Part shown: piece after piece, positions 18,525 to 28,203 of the stretch | Layout of the letters: the number at the start of each line of letters is the position of its first letter | Numbering within the stretch: the first letter of the stretch is position 1 | Source of the DNA: Holophagae bacterium | GTDB taxonomy: Bacteria > Acidobacteriota > Holophagae > Acanthopleuribacterales > Acanthopleuribacteraceae | Direction of reading: 5' to 3' | NCBI GenBank assembly: GCA_030429565.1 | Contig: JAUIFE010000002.1 | Location: 372,001 to 436,000 of the forward strand | DNA length: 64,000 nucleotides | Notes under the pieces: model-generated | The model's input: the letters and a program-made list of their open reading frames with translations, nothing else | Told to the model about the DNA's origin: nothing | Database searches by the model: none | Position numbers and translations under genes: made by a program

Positions 18525-19541
18525 ATGAAACAGATGTTACGAGAAATGGCGCAGGGGCGTTGTGCGAACGGTGAAGAAACCGCCACCGTGTTCCGCAACT
18601 TGATGAGCGGGGAATTGGATCCGATCGCAGCGGCCACTTTTCTCGCATTGCAGATCCGCAACGGTGTTGACAGCGGCCAACTCAAGGCAGCGCGCGAAGC
18701 CATGATGAGTTTCGCGCAAACCATTGCTATTAAAGATGCCGACGCCATTGATAACTGCGGTACCGGCGGCGACGGCGGTGCCTCCTTTAACGTGTCGACC
18801 ACGGCTGCCTTTGTGATTGCCGGTGCCGGTTGTACCGTCGCCAAACACGGGAATCGCGCTGTTTCCTCGACCTGCGGCAGTGCCGACTTGCTGGAGGCCT
18901 TGGGCGTGAATTTAACGCTAAGCCCGCAACAGGTTGCCGCCTGTATCGACGACGTCGGCGTGGGGTTTATGTTCGCGCCGGTTTTCCACCCCGCCGTAAA
19001 ACACGCCGTTCCCATTCGGCGCGCCATGGGGATTCGCACCATTTTTAATATGTTGGGTCCGCTTGCCAATCCCGCCGGTGTGAAACGCCAGTTAATCGGA
19101 GTTTTCGCCGAGGAGCTGACCGAACTTTTTGGCGAAGTGTTGGCTGCTTCCGGCGCAACCGGCTTTGTGGTCTGGGGTGAAGACGGCTCCGATGAAATCA
19201 GCCTAACCGGTCGCACCAAAATTACCGAGGTCAAAGACGGCAAGTTTTGGTCGCGCCTATTCGACCCGCGTCGCCACGGCTTTGATTGGGTTGAACCTCA
19301 CGACCTGGACGGCGGCACGCTCGAGAAAAACGAAGCGGTGTTTCGCGCCGTGTTAGAACACCAAACCGACGGGCCCGCGCTGGACATGGTGGTGCTCAAC
19401 GCCGGATTTGCGCTGTATGCCGGCGGACGCTTCAGCAGCTTGGACGATGCTTTTGAGGCTGCGCGTCAGGCGATTTATCAGGGCAAGGCGTGGGAAAAGG
19501 TGCAAGCGCTGATTTCCTGGACGAAGGCCCAGGCCGGCTAA
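18525..19541 (+). CDS. trpD: Anthranilate phosphoribosyltransferase
   Basis: 338 aa. It transfers phosphoribose from PRPP to anthranilate in tryptophan synthesis. The PRPP loop CGTGGDG is at about 78-84, KHGNR at 107-111, and RRAMGIRTIFNMLGPLANP at about 165-183. It is a stand-alone TrpD with no TrpG fusion. AAGGAAT precedes the ATG. trpE and trpG are not in this window, so the first step is encoded elsewhere. A 164-bp gap with a second promoter separates it from trpC. Confidence 0.97.
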   Translation: MKQMLREMAQGRCANGEETATVFRNLMSGELDPIAAATFLALQIRNGVDSGQLKAAREAMMSFAQTIAIKDADAIDNCGTGGDGGASFNVSTTAAFVIAGAGCTVAKHGNRAVSSTCGSADLLEALGVNLTLSPQQVAACIDDVGVGFMFAPVFHPAVKHAVPIRRAMGIRTIFNMLGPLANPAGVKRQLIGVFAEELTELFGEVLAASGATGFVVWGEDGSDEISLTGRTKITEVKDGKFWSRLFDPRRHGFDWVEPHDLDGGTLEKNEAVFRAVLEHQTDGPALDMVVLNAGFALYAGGRFSSLDDAFEAARQAIYQGKAWEKVQALISWTKAQAG

Positions 19542-19635
19542 TTCGCACGCACGCTGCGCTGCGACCGCGGTGCCGGGTTGGTCGGGTCATTGCCACTGTC
19601 CACCCGTTCTCGGCCCGAACCCAAGCGCCCCTGGC

Positions 19636-19664
19636 TTGACAGGGTTGGCGGCCCTGCTAATAAT
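19636..19664 (+). promoter_or_regulatory. Internal trp promoter ahead of trpC
   Basis: A perfect TTGACA, 17-bp spacer, and AATAAT (within TAATAAT). It lies 42 bp before the trpC ATG and would let trpCFBA be transcribed apart from trpD. Confidence 0.75.
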
Positions 19665-19705
19665 GCAACTCTCTTGATTGCTTTAAACACACGTGTGGGT
19701 GGGAC

Positions 19706-20494
19706 ATGGATATTTTGAGTCGAATTGTTGCCGATACCGAGCAAACCATCGCCAAGCGCAAGCAAACCGTATCGCAGGCCGAGTTGGAGCGCATTGGCGG
19801 CGATGCCGCTTGGCCACACCATTCGCTGAAACAGAAAGTGACCGCTGATCACGACGCGCATATCATTGCCGAATTCAAACGCAAAAGTCCGTCACGACCC
19901 AACATCAATATGAAGGCCGATCCTGTCAGTGTTGCGCAAACCTATGCGCGCGGCGGTGCTTCGGCCATGTCGGTGTTAACCGAACCCGATTATTTTGCCG
20001 GTGCGCCCGCCGACCTGCAGGCGATCCGGGCGGCTGTCGCAATCCCTTTGTTGCGCAAGGATTTTGTGGTGGATCCCTACCAAATTTACGAAGCCAAAGC
20101 TTGGGGCGCCGATTTGGTCCTGCTGATTGCGCGCATTCTCGAACCCGCCCAATTGGCTGAGCTCAACGCTTGTGCCCAAGCACTTGGGCTTGAGACGCTT
20201 TGCGAAATCCACAACCGCGAGGAATTGGCTCGTGTCGGTGATACACCCGTCGACTTCCTCGGTGTGAACTGTCGCGACCTTAAAAAGTTCTCCACCAATC
20301 TCGATCAACTGATCGATCTCGCCGGCGATTTGCCCGACGGCCCGATTTGGGTTGCAGAAAGTGGGATCGGTGGGCGCGACGACGTTGCTCGTTTGCAAGG
20401 TGTTGGTTACCGCGCCTTTTTAATTGGTGAGCACCTCATGAAAAGCGCCGATGCCGCCGCAGAGATTGGCAACCTGCGCGGGTATACCGGCTAA
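19706..20494 (+). CDS. trpC: Indole-3-glycerol-phosphate synthase
   Basis: 262 aa, a (beta-alpha)8 barrel that cyclises CdRP to indole-3-glycerol phosphate. EFKRKSPS at 56-63 carries the active-site Lys60, LLRKDF at 115-120 carries Lys118, and the later GVNCRDL and WVAESGI strands bind phosphate. It is not fused to TrpF, unlike the E. coli enzyme. It starts the trpC-F-B-A block, with a 20-bp gap to trpF. Confidence 0.97.
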   Translation: MDILSRIVADTEQTIAKRKQTVSQAELERIGGDAAWPHHSLKQKVTADHDAHIIAEFKRKSPSRPNINMKADPVSVAQTYARGGASAMSVLTEPDYFAGAPADLQAIRAAVAIPLLRKDFVVDPYQIYEAKAWGADLVLLIARILEPAQLAELNACAQALGLETLCEIHNREELARVGDTPVDFLGVNCRDLKKFSTNLDQLIDLAGDLPDGPIWVAESGIGGRDDVARLQGVGYRAFLIGEHLMKSADAAAEIGNLRGYTG

Positions 20495-20514
20495 CCCGAC
20501 ACCAAGGAGCGCCC

Positions 20515-21171
20515 ATGTCCGACCGATCCAAAGCGCAACCGGCGCGACGTACCCAAGTGAAAATTTGCGGATTGACGCGGGCGCAAGATGTCGCGGCGGC
20601 CGTGGCCGCCGGTGCCGATATGCTGGGATTTATTCACGTGCCCAAAAGCAAACGCTTCGTGACCCTCGAGCAAATAGAGACTTTGGTGGCGGAGGTCCCC
20701 GATCACATTGCCACCGTGGTTGTTGTGCAAAACGCCGCCGAGGAAGTGCTCGACATGTTGCGCGATCGCGTTTCCTTTAAGTGGATTCAATTCCACGGCG
20801 ATGAAGACGTGGCCCTGGTACGCCGTTATCGCGGTTACAAAGCGCAGGCCGTGTATCTCGACCGCGATCTTGACGAACCCTTGGCCAAGCTCGATCCCAG
20901 TGCGCCTTTTAACCTCATCGACAGCGCCGTCGCCGGTCAAAGTGGCGGCACCGGCTTGACCTTCGATTGGTCATTGTTGCGCGAATGGCCGGGCAACCTG
21001 ATGGTGGCCGGTGGGCTGAATGCCGACAACGTTGGCGACTTGGTGCGCGATTACGCGCCGTGGGGTGTCGATGTTGCCGGCGGCGTCGAAGCAGAACCAG
21101 GCGTCAAAGATCACCAAAAATTAGAAGCTTTTATTCAAGTCGTGCGGTCCGCCGATGCCGCGCGTACATAA
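20515..21171 (+). CDS. trpF: Phosphoribosylanthranilate isomerase
   Basis: 218 aa, slightly long because of about 14 extra residues before the conserved VKICGLTR (Cys at about 19 is the general base). The general acid Asp is in NLIDSAVAGQSGGTG, and the phosphate loop is MVAGGLNADNV. The usual DVSSGVE becomes DVAGGVE, a mild substitution. It converts PRA to CdRP. AAGGAG precedes the ATG. It sits between trpC and trpB as expected. Confidence 0.96.
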   Translation: MSDRSKAQPARRTQVKICGLTRAQDVAAAVAAGADMLGFIHVPKSKRFVTLEQIETLVAEVPDHIATVVVVQNAAEEVLDMLRDRVSFKWIQFHGDEDVALVRRYRGYKAQAVYLDRDLDEPLAKLDPSAPFNLIDSAVAGQSGGTGLTFDWSLLREWPGNLMVAGGLNADNVGDLVRDYAPWGVDVAGGVEAEPGVKDHQKLEAFIQVVRSADAART

Positions 21172-21240
21172 ACGACCCAACCCGAGTGGCACGACCCCGC
21201 CACCCTTTACCTTCCCAACCCGAGACGAGGAGTTGTCGCA

Positions 21241-22449
21241 ATGAAACAAACGCCGGTGCAGACCTACCAGCAGCCCGACAGCCACGGTCATTTTGGACGC
21301 TTTGGCGGCCAATATGTTCCCGAAACGTTGATGCCCGCCCTTTACGAACTGATCGAGGTTTATCAAAACCTCGACGAATCCTTTTGGCGTGAATACCGCG
21401 CCTACCTCAAGGATTACGTGGGCCGGCCGACGCCGTTGTACGAGGCAAAGCGATGGTCACGCGAAGCAGGCGGTGCGCGCATCTTCCTCAAGCGCGAAGA
21501 CTTAAACCATACCGGTGCTCACAAGATTAACAACACGGTCGGCCAAATTCTGTTGGCGAGGCGTATGGGAAAAACGCGCATCATCGCTGAAACCGGTGCC
21601 GGTCAACACGGCGTGGCTACCGCGACCGTTTGTGCTTTATTTAACATGCCCTGTGTCGTTTACATGGGCGCCGAAGACGTTGAGCGCCAGTCGCTTAACG
21701 TTTATCGCATGCGTTTGTTGGGTGCTGAGGTGCGTCCGGTGACCTCCGGCTCACAAACCCTCAAAGACGCCACCAACGAAGCCATCCGCGATTGGGTCAC
21801 CAACGTAGAAGACAGCTTTTACATCATTGGCAGTGTCGTCGGGCCGCATCCTTATCCAGCCATGGTGCGCGATTTCCAAAAAGTCATTGGTGAAGAGTGT
21901 TTGGATCAATTGGCCGAACGCGAATTGAAAGCCGACGCCGTCGTTGCCTGTGTCGGTGGCGGTTCCAACGCCATGGGCATTTTTTATCCCTTTATCACGA
22001 AAGATACACGTTTAATTGGGGTTGAGGCCGCCGGTTGTGGCGTTGACACCAAGGAACACGCTGCCTCGATCAGCAAAGGCAAACCCGGCGTCTTGCACGG
22101 TGCCATGTCGATGTTGTTACAAGATAACGATGGGCAGGTCTCCTTGGCGCATTCAATTTCGGCCGGTCTCGACTATCCCGGGATTGGCCCTGAGCACGCG
22201 CACCTCAACGACGTCGGCCGCACCGAGTTTGTCGCCGTCAGCGATGCCGAAGCGCTTGAAGGCGTGGTCCGCGTGTCGCGTTTGGAAGGCATTATTCCCG
22301 CGCTCGAGTCGGCCCACGCCGTTGCCTATGTCGACCGGCTGGCGCCTACCATGCGCCCCGACCAAGTGATTGTGCTCAACATGAGTGGTCGCGGCGATAA
22401 AGACATGAACACCTACGAAAAACACATTGATGCAGGAGCGTTGTCGTGA
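21241..22449 (+). CDS. trpB: Tryptophan synthase beta chain
   Basis: 402 aa, the canonical TrpB1 type. PLP-binding Lys95 is in HTGAHKINN, the carboxylate loop is AETGAGQHG (116-124), and the phosphate-binding loop is [10 protein letters not shown]. It condenses indole with serine. GAGGAG precedes the ATG. Its stop codon overlaps the trpA start by 4 bp, consistent with coupled production of the alpha2-beta2 complex. Confidence 0.98.
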   Translation: MKQTPVQTYQQPDSHGHFGRFGGQYVPETLMPALYELIEVYQNLDESFWREYRAYLKDYVGRPTPLYEAKRWSREAGGARIFLKREDLNHTGAHKINNTVGQILLARRMGKTRIIAETGAGQHGVATATVCALFNMPCVVYMGAEDVERQSLNVYRMRLLGAEVRPVTSGSQTLKDATNEAIRDWVTNVEDSFYIIGSVVGPHPYPAMVRDFQKVIGEECLDQLAERELKADAVVACVGGGSNAMGIFYPFITKDTRLIGVEAAGCGVDTKEHAASISKGKPGVLHGAMSMLLQDNDGQVSLAHSISAGLDYPGIGPEHAHLNDVGRTEFVAVSDAEALEGVVRVSRLEGIIPALESAHAVAYVDRLAPTMRPDQVIVLNMSGRGDKDMNTYEKHIDAGALS

Positions 22450-23204
22450 AGAAATTATTGGTTCCTTACTTAACCGCCGGTTTCCCGCAACGCGACTGGT
22501 TCGAACCGATTGTGCGCGCCATGGACGAAGGCGGCGCCGACTATATCGAAATCGGTGTACCTTTTTCCGATCCCATCGCCGACGGTCCGACCATTCAAAA
22601 CGCCAGTCAAGTGGCGCTTGACAACGGCACCAGCGCACGCTGGATCCTTAGCGAAATCAAACGCTTCCGCGCCGACATCAAAGCTGAACTGATCTTTTTC
22701 AGTTACTTCAACCCGATCCTTGCTTTGGACGGCCTGGCTGGTGCGGCCAAACACCTCAAGGAAGCCGGCTTCCACGGCGTTTTGGTGCCCGACTTATCGC
22801 TGGAGCAGGCCCAGGAGTTTGCCGGCGCCATGGCCGCCGAGGGTGTGCATTACATTCCCCTCATCGCACCAACCACCACCGAAGATCGCCTCAAGAAGAT
22901 TGCGCCCGTGACCACCTCGTTCGCTTACGGTGTCTCCGTCACCGGCGTTACCGGTGCGCGCCAAGGGGTTGCTCAGGGATTGGACGCCTACTTGGAACGG
23001 GTGCGCAGTTTGTTGCAGCGACCGTTTGTGGTTGGTTTCGGTATTTCAACACCGGAAGATGCGCGTGCCATTGCCCGTCAGGCAGACGGTGTGGTTGTTG
23101 GCTCGGCCCTGATCCGGTTAATGGAACAGGCCGAGAACTTGGATGACTGTGTCAACCGCGTCAAAACCTTCATCAGCGAGTTGCGCACCGCTATCGATAG
23201 CTAA
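22446..23204 (+). CDS. trpA: Tryptophan synthase alpha chain
   Basis: 252 aa from a GTG overlapping the trpB stop codon, with GGAG upstream. It cleaves indole-3-glycerol phosphate to indole. Catalytic Glu35 ([11 protein letters not shown]) and Asp46 (PIADGP) are present, as are [12 protein letters not shown] and VGFGIS for phosphate binding. The N-terminus is about 14 residues shorter than E. coli TrpA, starting right at the first strand ([13 protein letters not shown]), as in other short TrpA proteins. Confidence 0.97.
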   Translation: MKKLLVPYLTAGFPQRDWFEPIVRAMDEGGADYIEIGVPFSDPIADGPTIQNASQVALDNGTSARWILSEIKRFRADIKAELIFFSYFNPILALDGLAGAAKHLKEAGFHGVLVPDLSLEQAQEFAGAMAAEGVHYIPLIAPTTTEDRLKKIAPVTTSFAYGVSVTGVTGARQGVAQGLDAYLERVRSLLQRPFVVGFGISTPEDARAIARQADGVVVGSALIRLMEQAENLDDCVNRVKTFISELRTAIDS

Positions 23205-23221
23205 ACCCTTGTAATAAAAGA

Positions 23222-23259
23222 AAAAAGCCACGGAACGCGCCGCGTGTTTCGTGGCTTTT
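23222..23259. terminator. Bidirectional terminator after trpA
   Basis: AAGCCACG/CGTGGCTT with an A run before and a T run after. It serves trpA and the convergent gene ending at 23265. Confidence 0.85.
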
Positions 23260-23264
23260 TGCGT

Positions 23265-23987
23265 TTACTTGAGAGGGACGGCGGGTTTGAGCGCGTCTTG
23301 GTCGGCGACCCGTTCGTAATGCCAGGCTGAGTCGAGGACTTCGATGCGCTGGGTGCGGCCTTCGCTAATGAAAAAGGCCTGGCGCGCCACGTGCCCGTTG
23401 AGTTCCACGCGCAGCAGTGGTGGGTCGGCCATGTTTGTCGGCGCGTCGCTGACGACGATGTCAATCGTATAGAGCTTGCCGTCCAAGCCGTCGAGCATTT
23501 TGGCCTGATACTTTTGCCCGGCTTGCAGTGGGAACAACGGCAGCAAGGCGAACAAGCCGACACGGGAAAAGGTTTCGGCCGCCAGGGGTTGATCGAGGTC
23601 CGCGCGTTTTTCGCCTTTGCGAATGTGGCCGGTTAGTTGCCCAGCGGCGACGGTAAGCGCGGCATCGAGCGCGTCTTTGCCGAATACGCCCTCGGCTTTG
23701 AGCGCGCTGAGCAGGCCGCTGCTGAGGTCGTAGCGGCTTTGCAGTGTCTCATCGACGTTAAATGCCGGCACCACCGTATGGTCCTTAATTGTGAGCAGGT
23801 TACCTTCGGTTGTGCGTGAGAGGATCATCGAACCCGAGGGTTTGCCTTTGAAAAACTGCTGGAAGACGGCGGTTTCATCGGCGGCCGTTGGGTTGAGCAC
23901 GTCCTTTGGGGTGATCAAACGCGGTTGCGCAACGGCCAACGACGCATTGAAGCAAAGGCAAACAAAACAAAAAATTCGGAGTGTCAT
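23265..23987 (-). CDS. Secreted protein of unknown function
   Basis: 240 aa. The ATG at 23987 follows AAGGAACCCACC and starts a signal peptide (MTLRIFCFVCLCFNASLAVAQ). A longer frame upstream lacks both. The mature part is mixed alpha/beta with no Cys-rich or catalytic motif. It has strands such as GSMILSRTTEGNLLTIKDHTVV and YTIDIVVSDAP, vaguely like periplasmic lipid-handling or DUF3108-type folds, but I cannot assign it. It lies downstream of the Asp-box protein on the same strand, 172 bp away. Confidence 0.65.
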   Translation of the reverse strand: MTLRIFCFVCLCFNASLAVAQPRLITPKDVLNPTAADETAVFQQFFKGKPSGSMILSRTTEGNLLTIKDHTVVPAFNVDETLQSRYDLSSGLLSALKAEGVFGKDALDAALTVAAGQLTGHIRKGEKRADLDQPLAAETFSRVGLFALLPLFPLQAGQKYQAKMLDGLDGKLYTIDIVVSDAPTNMADPPLLRVELNGHVARQAFFISEGRTQRIEVLDSAWHYERVADQDALKPAVPLK

Positions 23988-24159
23988 GGTGGGTTCCTTG
24001 CAAAAAGTGAATCGACATATTGGAACAAACGAGCAGCCTACCGATGGCACTGCGCGGTTTTGTGCGTCGGCTTGGGTGCACTGCAGCGGTGATTCTCACC
24101 AAACCAGGCAACACAAGCTCAAAAAATCATGACGGCGCGCTTCACTGCTGCAGCGGTTT

Positions 24160-25407
24160 TTATTGTGGTTTGATGCCGGTTTTGTCGCTGAGGAAGATTT
24201 TGAGGCCGGTCTTGGGATTGGTGTGGGCGATGAGCAAACGGGTGTCGGCCAGTGCATGGATTTGCGGGAAACCGCTGCTGCGACTGCCGTCAAACGGGAG
24301 CTCGAAATGGGGTAGGTCGGCGGCGCGTGCTTTATCGTCCGGCAACCGCACTTGGCGCACCACAATCGATGATTGCTCTTCACTCTGTTGCACCCAGCTC
24401 ATCCAATAACCGATCTTGGTCGCGAATAGGGCGGTGCGGCCGCCATGGGGGGTTTGATTGGTAAGTGATTTGGACCAGCTTGTGCCGCTGTCTTGGGTCA
24501 AAGCCATCGCGACTGCGCCCTTGTCGGCGCCGGTGAACCAGGCGACAGCCGTCGTCTTATTAGTACAGGCGAGTGCAGGCCCATTGACCGGGCAGCCGTG
24601 GATTTTCCATTGTTCGTTAAAAGAGGGCGTGATCTTTTCGGCGCGACCCGCTTTGTAACGTATTAAATGAATGTCGCGGAATTCTTCGTCGCTGCGATTG
24701 CGGTAAGCAGCCAGCAAACTACCGTCTTTTTGGCGGGTCAAGGCGGTACCGCAGCATTCGCAGGTGCGATCGTCCCAAAGCTGTTCGGGTCCTAGCGTTT
24801 TGGCGCCAACCTCGCGGAAGCGCAACTGCATGCCGCCGCCGCCGTGGTGGCCGTCGTGATCGCCTTCGCTTTGAGGCTTCATAGCGCGGCCGTCGAGCCA
24901 AATGACGGCGAACCCACCGTCCGGCAATGGTTGTAACGAGACGAAACCGTGTTCCGTCGGCGACTGATCGTCGTGCAGCCATTGTGGATCCGACCAGGTT
25001 CGACCCTGATCGAACGACCGTGCAAAACGCAAACCGTAGGCGTATTTGTGCTTGTCCGAGATGGTTTCTGGCCAGACCCACAGCCAGAAGTCCTTGCCGA
25101 TCTGTAGCTTGGGGTAATCGGCCCAGTTGACAAACATGCCGGTGCGACTTGGCCCGGCGACGGCTTTCCCGAAGCGTTTTTGCTTGGCGTCCCAAGGGGC
25201 GAAAAACAAGGTGCCGCCGCTTTTCTGTTTTTCGACCCAGGCGACCAGTATCCTTTGCTCGTCTTGAACAAAATGCGGGTAACGCGCCTGTGTGGACGCT
25301 TCGATTGGCACGGGTTCGACTCGGCCGGCTTGCATCTCGGCCGTTGCGGCGGCTGCCGAACTTGGTAACAATCCCCAACTATAAAAAAGCCAAATGAAAA
25401 GCAGCAT
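24160..25407 (-). CDS. Secreted sialidase-fold (Asp-box/BNR) protein
   Basis: 415 aa. GAGGCACC precedes the ATG, and the signal peptide runs to about residue 23 (SSAAAATAE). Asp-box motifs SFDQGRTW (about 131-138) and TQDSGTSW (about 307-314) mark a beta-propeller of the sialidase superfamily. A CxCC cluster (RTCECCGTAL, about 218) and HGCPVNGPAL (about 271) recur together in a bacterial subgroup I recall but whose substrate I do not know. A His/Gly-rich loop (DHDGHHGGGG) may bind metal. The catalytic Arg triad of true sialidases is not evident, so enzymatic activity is doubtful. Confidence 0.72.
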   Translation of the reverse strand: MLLFIWLFYSWGLLPSSAAAATAEMQAGRVEPVPIEASTQARYPHFVQDEQRILVAWVEKQKSGGTLFFAPWDAKQKRFGKAVAGPSRTGMFVNWADYPKLQIGKDFWLWVWPETISDKHKYAYGLRFARSFDQGRTWSDPQWLHDDQSPTEHGFVSLQPLPDGGFAVIWLDGRAMKPQSEGDHDGHHGGGGMQLRFREVGAKTLGPEQLWDDRTCECCGTALTRQKDGSLLAAYRNRSDEEFRDIHLIRYKAGRAEKITPSFNEQWKIHGCPVNGPALACTNKTTAVAWFTGADKGAVAMALTQDSGTSWSKSLTNQTPHGGRTALFATKIGYWMSWVQQSEEQSSIVVRQVRLPDDKARAADLPHFELPFDGSRSSGFPQIHALADTRLLIAHTNPKTGLKIFLSDKTGIKPQ

Positions 25408-25502
25408 GGTGGTGCCTCGGTCTTGTAAATTTTTAAAGGAAAACCATCATAAGCCGAAACGGTCGCGAAACCCAAACGAGCTGCTGTCTCCTTCCATAAA
25501 CC

Positions 25503-25530
25503 AAAAAGGGGTGAGCAACGCGCTCACCCC
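25503..25530 (-). terminator. Intrinsic terminator of the barrel gene at 25543-28203
   Basis: On the minus strand GGGGTGAGC/GCTCACCCC closes a 5-base loop and is followed by TTTTT. Confidence 0.9.
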
Positions 25531-25542
25531 CTTGGTGGTTGT

Positions 25543-28203
25543 TTAGAAGATTTTGAGGAAGAGGATTTGGCCGGTGAAGTCACCCGCCTCGTCCTCAAGA
25601 TCGGCGTCGATGCCGTAACCGACATTGGCGCGCAACACCGTGCGCCATGGACCGATGAAGTTGACACTGACACCGACCCCGTAAAGATCGACCGGGTCGC
25701 TGCGCAACGTGCCGCCGTCGGCGAGGAACTCGTCGCGCCAAGTGCGGGCTCCGTCAAGCGAGAAGCCTAGTTGAAACAGTTCCGCCACGCCGACATCGTA
25801 ACCGAGGCGCAGGCGAACGGCTTCATTGGCTTCAATGCCGGAGGAACCAAAACCGGAAACCGAGTTTTCGAAGAAGCCGAAGCCAAAGCGCGAGAAGCGG
25901 TCTTGGTCCCAGCCCCTGAGGTAACGCACATCAGTTTCTACCGAGTGGAAACCGGCGAAACGGTAGCTGTAGGCCGCGTCGAACTGCAAGGCGCTGTGCA
26001 TGTCCTCTAGTGGTTCTGGATTGTCGGGTAGACCCCATGCTTCCCATTTGCTGCGTTTGGCGACCTCGTATCTGAGCGCACTGGCGAAGCGGCCGCGGTT
26101 GAAGGCCAAACCGAAGCGGCCTGCGTGTTCGAGGTGGTCGCTGGGCAACACAAATGCCTCGGCGGTTTCGTCGGCAGTATCGTACTTCTTCAGCGTGAGC
26201 GCGTAGTTGGCTGTGAACTTAAAGTAGCTGTTGAGCGGAATGCCGAGCGTTAGGTTGAAGGATTCGTTGAGGAACTGGACCTCCTGATCTTCGAGCTCCA
26301 CGTCGCCTTGGAAAACTTCGTCGCTAAACTGAATGGCCGACACAAACAATTCAGCGGTCAGGTCCCAGCCACGATCCATGAAATCGGGATTCGAAATGAT
26401 GGCGTCATTGACGACACCGGCGACAAAGAAGTTGGCTTGCCAGCCGCGATCCATGAAGTCGAGGTCAATGTAATTGAAGCCACCGAGCGGGAGCGGGAAG
26501 TCGAAGTTGGGATCCATCAACACACCGCCCAGCAGGAAGCGTTGCGGTGGTGTGGTTTCGTCGACGACTTCGCGTTGTCCGTTTTTCTTTTTGAGGTAAC
26601 GAAAGCCCTGGCTGGTGTCGCGCAGGATCACCCAGTCTTCCAAATAGGCTTGGGCCAGGCGCGCTTCAAGGTCGCTTTGGTCGAACCGAAAGTTTTCGCG
26701 CACTGTTTCCACACGCAGTGGAATGGTTTCGCCGATGATGCTGAGCACCTGCAGGTTCTCTTCACGCACCTGAACCCAGTAGCGCTTGCCGTCGACCTCG
26801 ACCCAATCGAAGAAGGCTGTGGTCTCGTTGCCGATGACGGGGGCTTCGAGACCGCTTTGGGTGGCGCGCAAACGGCGATGGGCGCCGCTTTCCTGGTCGA
26901 TCCAAACGGTACCGGTGAAGAAGTCACCTTCACCTTTGGGTTTGAAACGGACGCGCCAAGTTTTGGCACCGTCAATCGTGTCCTCGCCGGCGTAGGTGTA
27001 GTCGTAGGATTTGTCGAGATCGATCTCCAGGGGTTCTTTGTCGAGTTTGTCGGGTTCGATCAAGGGCAGGTCGGGAAGCTTGTTGTAGGGCCACTTGACG
27101 CCGCCGAAGTACATTTCGCGACGAATGCGTTCGGTCGGTTGGCCATTGCGCATGATGAGGTCCTCGTAGAAGGCGACGTCGATGGTGGCGCCGCTGGGAC
27201 CTTGATAGCGATAGAACTTTTTCTCGAGTGCTTCCATCGACTGGAATTTCTTGCTTTCGGCGTCTTTAAATACCTGATTGCGCACGACCAACTCGTAAGG
27301 GTCGACACTTTTGGCTTCGACGATTTTTAGCGTTTCCAAGGTGGCGCCTGGCGAGGCGGGCCGCAATTGGAAGACAAAGCCGCCGTCGCCGGACGGTAGG
27401 AAAAACTCTTGCAAGGTGCCGTACTGCTTGTGGCGATAGTTGGCTTTTTCTGGGTAAAGCAGGCTGACGTCGAGATCTTCGATTAATCGGAAGGAAAAGA
27501 GCCGGTCGGCTTCGGGATCGCCGTACACCGCCAAGTGGTAGTCGCCGGATTGTGGGTTGAGAAACAGGAGTGCTTGTTCGGCGGGCATGTTGGCAAAGGT
27601 CGGCTGGTTATCGAGGCTGCCGGTGTCGAGCGCATCGACCTGCTGCAGGAACTGTTCGTGTTCGGGTGTGAGGGTCAGGTTCTCGAAAACAACGGTGCTG
27701 ATGCTGAGCGATGCGGCGTCGACGAGGGTGGTCAGCACGGCGCCGGGCGCGACCTGAACCTGTTGCCAGAGACGACCGGTATCATCGGCGTCGGGAATGA
27801 ATGGTTCATCTTTAAATAGATAGCCGTCGATGTAGGCGGCGAGTTCGTGCTGCATGAGCTGGTTGATTTGGGCGGGTGCGGCCTCAATGGCAACCTGAGC
27901 GCTTTGGCCCTGGGCTTTGGCGGCGACAATGAGGGCCTTGAGGTCGAAGGCGGCTTTTTTCCACTCGGGTTGCCAGTCGGTATCGACGCGCAAGATGATG
28001 TGGCTGAGTGCTTTGCGTCGCGGTGGCGGGCTGCCGAGATCGGCCGGGATACGGTATTCAATTAAGCGCTCGCCGGCTTGGTCGAGGGTGACCCAGGCGG
28101 GGAGGGTATCGCCGGCAACCAGGGCGGGCAGGCCGGCAAGCAAGCCGGTCAAAACGAGGAGGGCGCTCCCAAGCGGGGCGAAACGTTGGCGCAGGTGAGT
28201 CAT
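25543..28203 (-). CDS. Large outer-membrane protein: LolA-like domain plus C-terminal beta-barrel
   Basis: 886 aa. The ATG at 28203 follows AAGGAACC and begins a signal peptide (to about residue 32, LPALVAGD). Residues about 35-310 have no recognised fold. Residues about 330-500 resemble the outer-membrane lipoprotein-sorting (LolA/LolB-like) pattern: YTYAGEDTIDGAKTWRVRFKPK then GTVWIDQESGAHRRLRATQ. The last 330 residues are a beta-barrel with alternating strands and acidic turns, ending FLKIF, a good BAM signal. The barrel recalls surface-antigen/BamA-type C-termini. Cargo is unknown. It is one gene with its own terminator. Confidence 0.75.
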   Translation of the reverse strand: MTHLRQRFAPLGSALLVLTGLLAGLPALVAGDTLPAWVTLDQAGERLIEYRIPADLGSPPPRRKALSHIILRVDTDWQPEWKKAAFDLKALIVAAKAQGQSAQVAIEAAPAQINQLMQHELAAYIDGYLFKDEPFIPDADDTGRLWQQVQVAPGAVLTTLVDAASLSISTVVFENLTLTPEHEQFLQQVDALDTGSLDNQPTFANMPAEQALLFLNPQSGDYHLAVYGDPEADRLFSFRLIEDLDVSLLYPEKANYRHKQYGTLQEFFLPSGDGGFVFQLRPASPGATLETLKIVEAKSVDPYELVVRNQVFKDAESKKFQSMEALEKKFYRYQGPSGATIDVAFYEDLIMRNGQPTERIRREMYFGGVKWPYNKLPDLPLIEPDKLDKEPLEIDLDKSYDYTYAGEDTIDGAKTWRVRFKPKGEGDFFTGTVWIDQESGAHRRLRATQSGLEAPVIGNETTAFFDWVEVDGKRYWVQVREENLQVLSIIGETIPLRVETVRENFRFDQSDLEARLAQAYLEDWVILRDTSQGFRYLKKKNGQREVVDETTPPQRFLLGGVLMDPNFDFPLPLGGFNYIDLDFMDRGWQANFFVAGVVNDAIISNPDFMDRGWDLTAELFVSAIQFSDEVFQGDVELEDQEVQFLNESFNLTLGIPLNSYFKFTANYALTLKKYDTADETAEAFVLPSDHLEHAGRFGLAFNRGRFASALRYEVAKRSKWEAWGLPDNPEPLEDMHSALQFDAAYSYRFAGFHSVETDVRYLRGWDQDRFSRFGFGFFENSVSGFGSSGIEANEAVRLRLGYDVGVAELFQLGFSLDGARTWRDEFLADGGTLRSDPVDLYGVGVSVNFIGPWRTVLRANVGYGIDADLEDEAGDFTGQILFLKIF

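Noticed and set aside
18323..19243. A 306-codon minus-strand frame opposite trpD
   Set aside because: Shadow of trpD, Ser/Pro/Ala-rich, starting inside conserved trpD sequence.
26308..27330. A 340-codon plus-strand frame inside the large barrel gene
   Set aside because: It is the antisense shadow of a clearly coding minus-strand gene, with Val/Phe/Gly-biased composition and no start signal.
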